64,000 nucleotides of DNA from positions 44,650,001 through 44,714,000 of the forward strand of contig NC_090990.1 in the NCBI RefSeq assembly GCF_041146395.1. The letters run 5' to 3'. Position numbers and translations under genes: made by a program. Each line of letters begins with the position of its first letter. Position 1 is the first letter of the stretch. Shown here piece after piece: positions 57,574-64,000 of the stretch. Origin of the DNA: Eulemur rufifrons. Taxonomy: Eukaryota > Chordata > Mammalia > Primates > Lemuridae. The notes below the pieces were generated by a model. It was given only the letters and a program-made list of their open reading frames with translations, was not told the DNA's origin and made no database searches.

Positions 57574-59686
57574 ATAGAGGACAGTACTCATATACAGTTT
57601 TGCCTTTAGTTTTGCAGACCCTCTTCTTTTCCAAAGTGACTTAGGTTGGCACTTTATCCCCTCACACCCCGCCCCCAAGAGAATGTTTCAGACATTAGTA
57701 ATAAATATAGTTAGGTTTTTTTTGTCACATAATGTGTTCCATCAAGGGATTTTCCCACCTGCTGAAGTTTTTTTAACACACACATTAAGGTTCACTTTTG
57801 TGCTATGACATTCAGTGGTTTTGATAAGTGCATAATGCCATGTATACACAATTACAGTATATTACAGAGTAGTTTCACCACCCTAGAAATTAAGTCTCCT
57901 GTGCTTCACCGGTTTAATTCTCCCTCCCCTCCCCCAAGCCTTTGGCAATCACTGCTCTTTTTATTGCCTCTTCAGTTCTGCCTTTTCTAGAATGTCACAT
58001 AATTGAAATTATGCAGGATGTAACCTTTCAGACTGGCTTCTTTCACTTAGTAATCAACATTTAAGATTAGTCCATGTCTTCTCATGGCTTCATAGCTCAT
58101 TTCTTCTAATTGTTGAATAATGTTCCACTGTGCAGATGTACCAGTTTTTTTTATCCATTCACCTATTAAAGATAGCCTTAATTGCCTCTACTTTTGGTAA
58201 TTGTGAATAAAAATACTATGAAAATTCACATGACAGTTTTTGTGTGGTTGTAGGTTTTCACATCATTTGGGTAAATAGCTAAGAGCACAATTGCTGGGTC
58301 GTATGGCAAGACTGAGTTTAGCTATGTGCTGAACTGCCAAACTGTCTTCCAAAGTGGCTGTATTGTTTTGTATTTCCATTGGCAAAGACTAAGAGTTCCT
58401 ATTTCTCCACATCGTTTTAGCATTTGGCATTGTCCATTTTTTGGATGTTAGCTATTCTAATAGGTGTGTAGTTGAAAGTCACTGTTGTAATATGTAAATA
58501 AAAAGAAATGAGCTACTAAGCTTTAATTCACAATTTTCTAATGGTAAAAGATGTTGAGTGTCTTTATATATGCTTATTTGCCATCTGTATCTCTTTCATG
58601 AAAGATATGCTCATATCTTTTGTTCATTTTTCCTTATTGTTGAGTTTAAAGAGTTCTCTGTATATTTTGAATACAAGTTCCTTATCAGATATGTGTTTTC
58701 TCCAAATCTGTGGCTTATTTTTTCATTCTCTTAAAACTGTCACAGAGCAGTTTTTAAATTTTAGTGATCCAGTTTATCAGTTTTTTTTCCAGGGATCATG
58801 CTTTCGGTGTTGTATCTAAAAACTCCTCACCATACCCATGGTCACCTACATTTTCTCCTGTTATCTTTTAGATGTTTTATAGTTTTGTGTTTTACATTTA
58901 TATCTGTGGTTCATTTTGAGTTAATTATCATGAAAAGTATAGTGGTGTTGTCTAGATTCATTTTTTTGCATGTAAATGTTGAATTGTTCAAACACAATTT
59001 GTGGAAAAGATTACCCAATATCCATTGAATGGCCTTTCTTCCTTTGTCAAAGATCAGTTGACTGTTTGTGTGGGTCTATTTCTGGGTTCTCTCTTTTGTT
59101 CCACTGATTTATTTGTCTACTCCTTCACCAATAACACATCATCTTGATAATTGTAGCTTTATAGTAAATCATGAAGTTGGGTAGTGTCAGTCCTCTGACT
59201 TTGTTCTTTTCCTTTAGTATTATGTTGACTAATCTAGGTCTTTTACCTTTCCATATAAATTTTTAGAATTATTTTATCAATATTTACAAGATATTTTGCT
59301 AAGAGTTCGATTAATATTGTGTCAAATCTATCAGTCAAGTTGGAAAAATTTGTCATAACAATATTGAGTTTTCTAATTCATGAACATAGACTATCTCTCC
59401 ATTTATTTAAATCTTCTTTCATTTCTTTCATCAGAGTTTTATAGTTTTCCATGTATATAGATCATGTATATTTTTGTTAGATTTATACCTAAGTATTTTG
59501 GGTTTTGCAGCATGTTATTGTAAATGGCATTCTTTATTTCAAATTCCAATTTTTCATTAATGGTTATTGCTAGAAAGCAATTGCCTTTTGTATATTAAGC
59601 TTGTATACTGCAATCTTACTTGCTTGCTTATTAGTTCCAGGATTTTTGTTTGTTGATTTTTTGTGATTTTCTACATAGACAGTCTT

Positions 59687-59698
59687 GTCATCTGAGAA
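59687..59698 (-). pseudogene. L1 ORF2 reverse-transcriptase catalytic motif (FSDD in place of FADD)
   Basis: On the complement, [14 protein letters not shown] can be read around these bases. It corresponds to motif C of the L1 reverse transcriptase. Both Asp codons survive; Ala is replaced by Ser. Surrounding frames are broken. Confidence 0.75.
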
Positions 59699-60225
59699 CA
59701 AAGACAGATAGTTTTATTTCTTCCTTTCCAATATGTATGTATTTTATTTCCTTTCCTTGTCTTATTGCACCTGCTAGCACTTCCAGTATAATCTTGAGTA
59801 AGAGTGGTGAGATAGAACGTTCTTGTCTTGTTCCTGATCTTAGGGAGAAAGCATCCAGTTTTTCATCATTAATATGATATTAAGCTGTAGAGTTTTTATA
59901 GATGACTTTTATCAACTTGAGGAAAATCCCCAGTATTCCTAGTTTGCTGAAAATTTTAATCATGAGTGGGTGTTAGATTTTTTTCAAATGCTCTTTCAGG
60001 ATATATTAATGTGATTATAGAATTTGTATTAATTATTTAACCTGTTGATTTAGTAGATTACATTGATTTTTGAATGTTCAACCAGCCTTGCATACCTGAA
60101 ATAATCCTACTCAGTTGTAGTATATAATTATTTTCACACATTGTTGGATTGATTTGATAATAGTATATTGAGTATTTTTTTGTAATATATTCATGAGAGA
60201 TATTGGTTTATGGTTTTCCATTCTT

Positions 60226-60656
<431 letters not shown>

Positions 60657-61492
60657 CTATTTTTTTGGAGGACATAGAGAAAAATTGGAATAATTTCTTC
60701 CTTAAATATTTGATAGAATTCACTGCTAAAACCATGTGGGCCTAGTACTTTGTTTTTTGGAATTTACATAATTATTGATTCAATTTCATTTGTAGATACA
60801 GCTCTATTCAGAAGATTTATTCTTGCGTGAATTTTGGTAGTTCTTGTTTTTCAAGGAAATAGCCCATTTCATCTAAGTTATCTTTAATTTCCGATATTAG
60901 TAATTTGTTTTCTCTCTCTTTTTACCTTGGTCAGCCTGGCTAGAAAGGTGTGTCAATTTTATTGCTCTTTCCAAAGAACCAGCTTTTGGTTTCATTGATT
61001 TTCTCTATTGTTCCCTATGCTCAAATCCATTAATTTCTGCTCTAATTTTTTATTATTTCCTCTGCCTTCTTTAGGCTTAAATTGCTACTCTTTTTCTAGT
61101 TTCTTAAAGTAGAAACTTTGGTTATTGATTTTAGAGTGTTCTTTTCTAATATATGCATTCAATGTTATAAACTTCCCTCTAAGCACAGCTTTTGCTACAT
61201 CACACACATTTTAGTTAAAAATGTTTAACTTCTCTTGAGAATTCTTTTTTGACACATGTATTATTTAGAAGCGTGTTGTCTAATCTCCACATGTCAAGGT
61301 GTTTTTCATCTATTTTTCTGTTACTGATTTCTAGTTTAACTCCATTTTGGTCTGAAAACATACTTTTTATTACTTCTGTTCTTTTTAATTTGTTAAAGTA
61401 TCTTTTATCACCCAGAATAAGGTGAAACTTAATGGATGTACCATGTGACTTTGGGAGGAATTTGTATTCTACTGTTATTGATGGAGTATTGC

Positions 61493-61699
61493 CTATATAT
61501 CAATTGAATCAAGTTGCCTGATAGTACTGTTCATGTCAACTATATCCTCACTGATTTTCTGCCTGCTTGACCTATTGATTACTGAAAAGGGAGAATTGAC
61601 GTCTCCAATTATAATTGTGGATTTGTCTATTTCCCCTTGTAGTTCTACGTAGTTTTTTTTTCTCAAGTATTTTAACATTCTGTTGTTAGATGCATACAC
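61493..61699 (-). pseudogene. L1 ORF2 endonuclease, C-terminal piece
   Basis: The frame contains STIIIGDVNSPFSVINRSSR and QKISEDIVDMNSTIRQLDSI, matching the GDFNTPLS...DRSSRQKI...DLN...QLDLIDI region of L1 ORF2p. The catalytic Asp and Asn of the GDxN motif are retained. It overlaps the upstream piece by 14 bp in another frame, marking a frameshift near 61690. Confidence 0.9.
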
Positions 61700-61955
61700 A
61701 GTAAGGATTGTTTTGTTTTCTTAGAGAATTTATCATTATGTAATGTCCCTCGTTATCCACAATATCTTCTTTGTCTAAAATTAATATAGGTACCATAGCT
61801 CTATTTTGATTAGTGTTAGCATGGTATAGCTTTCTCCATCCCTTTACTTTTAATCTATCTAAGTCTTTCTGTTTAAAAGTGAGTTTCTTGTAGGACTTGT
61901 TTTTTTTATCTACTCTGGAAAGCTTTCTTTTAATTGGTATATTTAGACCATTCAC
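61686..61955 (-). pseudogene. L1 ORF2 endonuclease, N-terminal piece
   Basis: The frame opens NGLNIPIKR, the conserved start of L1 ORF2p, then LTFKQKDLDRLKVKGWRKLY and DNEGHYIMI, all in family order. The QETH motif that supplies a catalytic Glu is not readable (SYKKLTF instead), so the enzyme was lost. The frame then shifts. Confidence 0.9.
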
Positions 61956-61973
61956 ATTTAAAGTTATTATTGA

Positions 61974-62336
61974 AAATTATATAAATAAACAAAACAAAAG
62001 AAACAAAGTTAACCATCAGGAGCCATAAGAACAAGGGACATTTTCATCTGAAAGAAACACTAACCTTTTTAGTCAGGCTCATACAACTTCTTTTGTAGCC
62101 TATATTAAGATCCCGTCTATTCACAATCAAGCCAGTTGTTTTGGCTTGTAATTTCAGTCAGAATGACACAGTCTTCCAGTGATAAACAAAAAAGCAATAT
62201 ATTTAGGTCCTTATATAAATTTTAAGCTCCATGTACTACATAAATTAGAGTTATAAGGTAACCCCACAAATTAAATTAAACACATTATCAACAGTAACAT
62301 TTACAATAAAACAATATACAAATAAAAAAATAAAAT
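61974..62336 (+). mobile_element. Unidentified retroposon-like insert in L1
   Basis: The L1 text TTCACATTTAAAGTTATTATTGA is broken here. AAAGTTATTATTGA (61960-61973) recurs as AAAGTGATTATTGA (62337-62350), 13 of 14 identical, immediately before the L1 sequence resumes with TGTAGTTGGATTATTATC. The 363-bp insert ends in an A-rich stretch (62311-62336), with AATAAA at 62305-62310. No SINE, LTR or coding frame is recognised. It could be a 3'UTR retrocopy or an unfamiliar SINE. Confidence 0.6.
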
Positions 62337-62999
62337 AAAGTGATTATTGATGTAGTTGGATTATTATCTACCATATTTGTAACTATTTTATATTTGTCAT
62401 ACTTATTCTTTCTTTCTCTTTTTTCCACCTTAGCTTTCTAAGATTTTCATTAGGTATTTTATATAATTCCATTTTATCTGCTCTCTTAGCATATCAATTA
62501 TACTTCTGTTTAAAAAAAAATGTTAATGATTGCCCTAGAGTTTGTAATATACATGTTTAATCTAAATCTATCTTTGGATAACACTATACCACTTACATAT
62601 AGTGCAGGTGCCTTATAAGGAAGTATTCCCAATTCCTCCTTCCTGTCCTTATTATGTTGCTGTTATTCATTTTACTTAACCACATGCTATAATCACCCAA
62701 TACATTGTTACTATTATCACCTTAAAGAAATAATTATCTTACATATCAATCAAGAGAAAGAAAAATAAAATATTTTAATTTACCTTTATTTCTTCTCTGA
62801 CGCTTTTTCTTTCTTTATATAGATCCAAGTTTCTGACCTATATCATTTCCTTCTCTCTGAAGAACTTCTTTTAACATTTCTTATTAGGGCATGTCTCCTT
62901 TCAATGAATTCCTTAGTTTTTATTTGTCTGAGAAAGTCTATCTTTCTCCTTCATGTTTAGAGGGTAATCTTACTGGACATAGAATTCTAGGTTAGTGGA

Positions 63000-64000
63000 G
63001 TTTTTCTTTCATGATTTTAAATATTTCACACTACTCTCTTGTTTGCATAGTTTTCGGAGAAATCCACTGTAATTCCTGTCTTTGTTCCTCTACAGATAAG
63101 GTCAGGTCCCCCCACCCTTTGGATTTTTTCAAAATTTTGTCTTTGTCATTGATTTTCTGCAGTTTGATTATGATATGCCCAGATTTAGATTTTTTGGTAT
63201 TTATTCTGCTTGGTGTACTCTGAACTTCTGGATCTGTTGTTTGGTATTTGTCATTTATTTTAGAAAATTCTTGGCCATTATAACTTCAAACATTTCTTCT
63301 GTTCCATTCTTTCTTTGTTCTTCTCATATTCCAATGGTGCATATGTTACACCTTTTGAAATTGGTCTCAGATGTAAATTGGTCTGTGTTTTTTCCCCCAT
63401 TCATTTTTCCTTTTGCACTTCATTTTGGGAAGTTTCTGATGATCTACCTTCACATTCACTAATTCTTTCTTTGGCTTTGTCTGTCTACTCTTAAGTCCAT
63501 CAAAGGCATTCTCCATATCTGTTAGTGTATTTATAAAAATTTTTTTTAGGCTTTCCTTTTGATTCTTACAGTTTCCATCTCTGTGTTTACAATACCCACC
63601 TGTTTTTGCATGTGGTTTACTCTTTCCATTAAAACACTTATTAATCATAGTTGTTTTAAATCCTATGATAATTCCAAATGTGTGTTATATCTGAGTCTGG
63701 TTCTAATACTTGCTTTCTCTCTTTGGACTGTGTTTTTTCTTGCCTTTTAGCATGCCTTTTAATTTTTTTGTTGAAACCTGGACATAATGTATCAGGTAAC
63801 AGGAACTGAGATAAGAAGGTTTTTATGTGAAATTTTCTGTTAGAAATTGGACTATGTTTAATGTTTGCTGTAGTTGTAGGTGGCAGAGGTTTCAGATTCT
63901 TCCATTGTCCTTGTTTTCATGTCCCCTATAGTTTTTGGGCTTTCCTAAAATTTCCTCCCCAGATAGACTCTACATCTTGCAGCCCTTTGAGCTGTAATAC
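63000..64000 (-). pseudogene. L1/HAL1 ORF1-like remnant
   Basis: On the complement, a Lys-rich coiled-coil-like stretch (63367-63648) reads ...ENAFDGLKSR...KELVNVKVDHQKL, resembling the ORF1p coiled coil. Sequence further right (CAGGTAACAGGAACTGAGAT) is typical of the 5' half of old L1/HAL1. It has no intact frame. Confidence 0.55.

Overview
The window is nuclear DNA of a primate, almost certainly a strepsirrhine and most likely a lemur. Two pieces of evidence support this. (1) Three spliced exons on the + strand read as the C-terminal part of the vertebrate FGGY carbohydrate kinase (D-ribulokinase). (2) The youngest Alu copies (3301-3648, 60226-60565) carry the strepsirrhine-style left arm (GTGCCGTGGCGTCAG block) and a long AT-rich linker before the right arm, instead of the human AluS/Y form. 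There is no bacterial, phage or plasmid content. Species-level placement is inference.

Layout. The whole window appears to lie inside FGGY. Bases 1-2240 are the end of an intron. Exons lie at 2241-2315 (75 bp), 8808-8928 (121 bp) and 14903-14997 (95 bp), and together they encode 97 residues of the FGGY_C (ASKHA-fold) domain. From 14998 to the right edge I find no further exon. The last coding exon, which encodes the roughly 47-residue tail, is probably beyond the window, making the terminal intron at least 49 kb.

The introns are dominated by old repeats: about fifty MIR and L2 fragments, often nested or in inverted pairs; five full or near-full Alus plus Alu monomers; a MaLR solo LTR; four clear DNA-transposon fossils; three copies of one dispersed repeat family that I recognise but cannot name; and several L1M pieces. 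From about 55.6 kb to the right edge lies one very long ancient L1 on the - strand. Its 3'UTR, RT motif, endonuclease region and ORF1-like region occur in order, and it is interrupted by two Alus, a hAT-type element and a 363-bp insert flanked by a 14-bp direct repeat.

I see no complete independent gene, RNA gene, CpG island or CRISPR. Most open reading frames are chance frames or repeat translations. The items most worth a second look are the insert with target-site duplication inside the L1 (61974-62336), a near-perfect 19-bp-arm palindrome whose mismatches look like CpG decay (32529-32569), the repeat-associated acceptor of the 121-bp FGGY exon, a hairpin carrying inverted ACAAAG motifs (10915-10965), and a hexanucleotide array grown at the 5' end of an Alu monomer (34062-34086).
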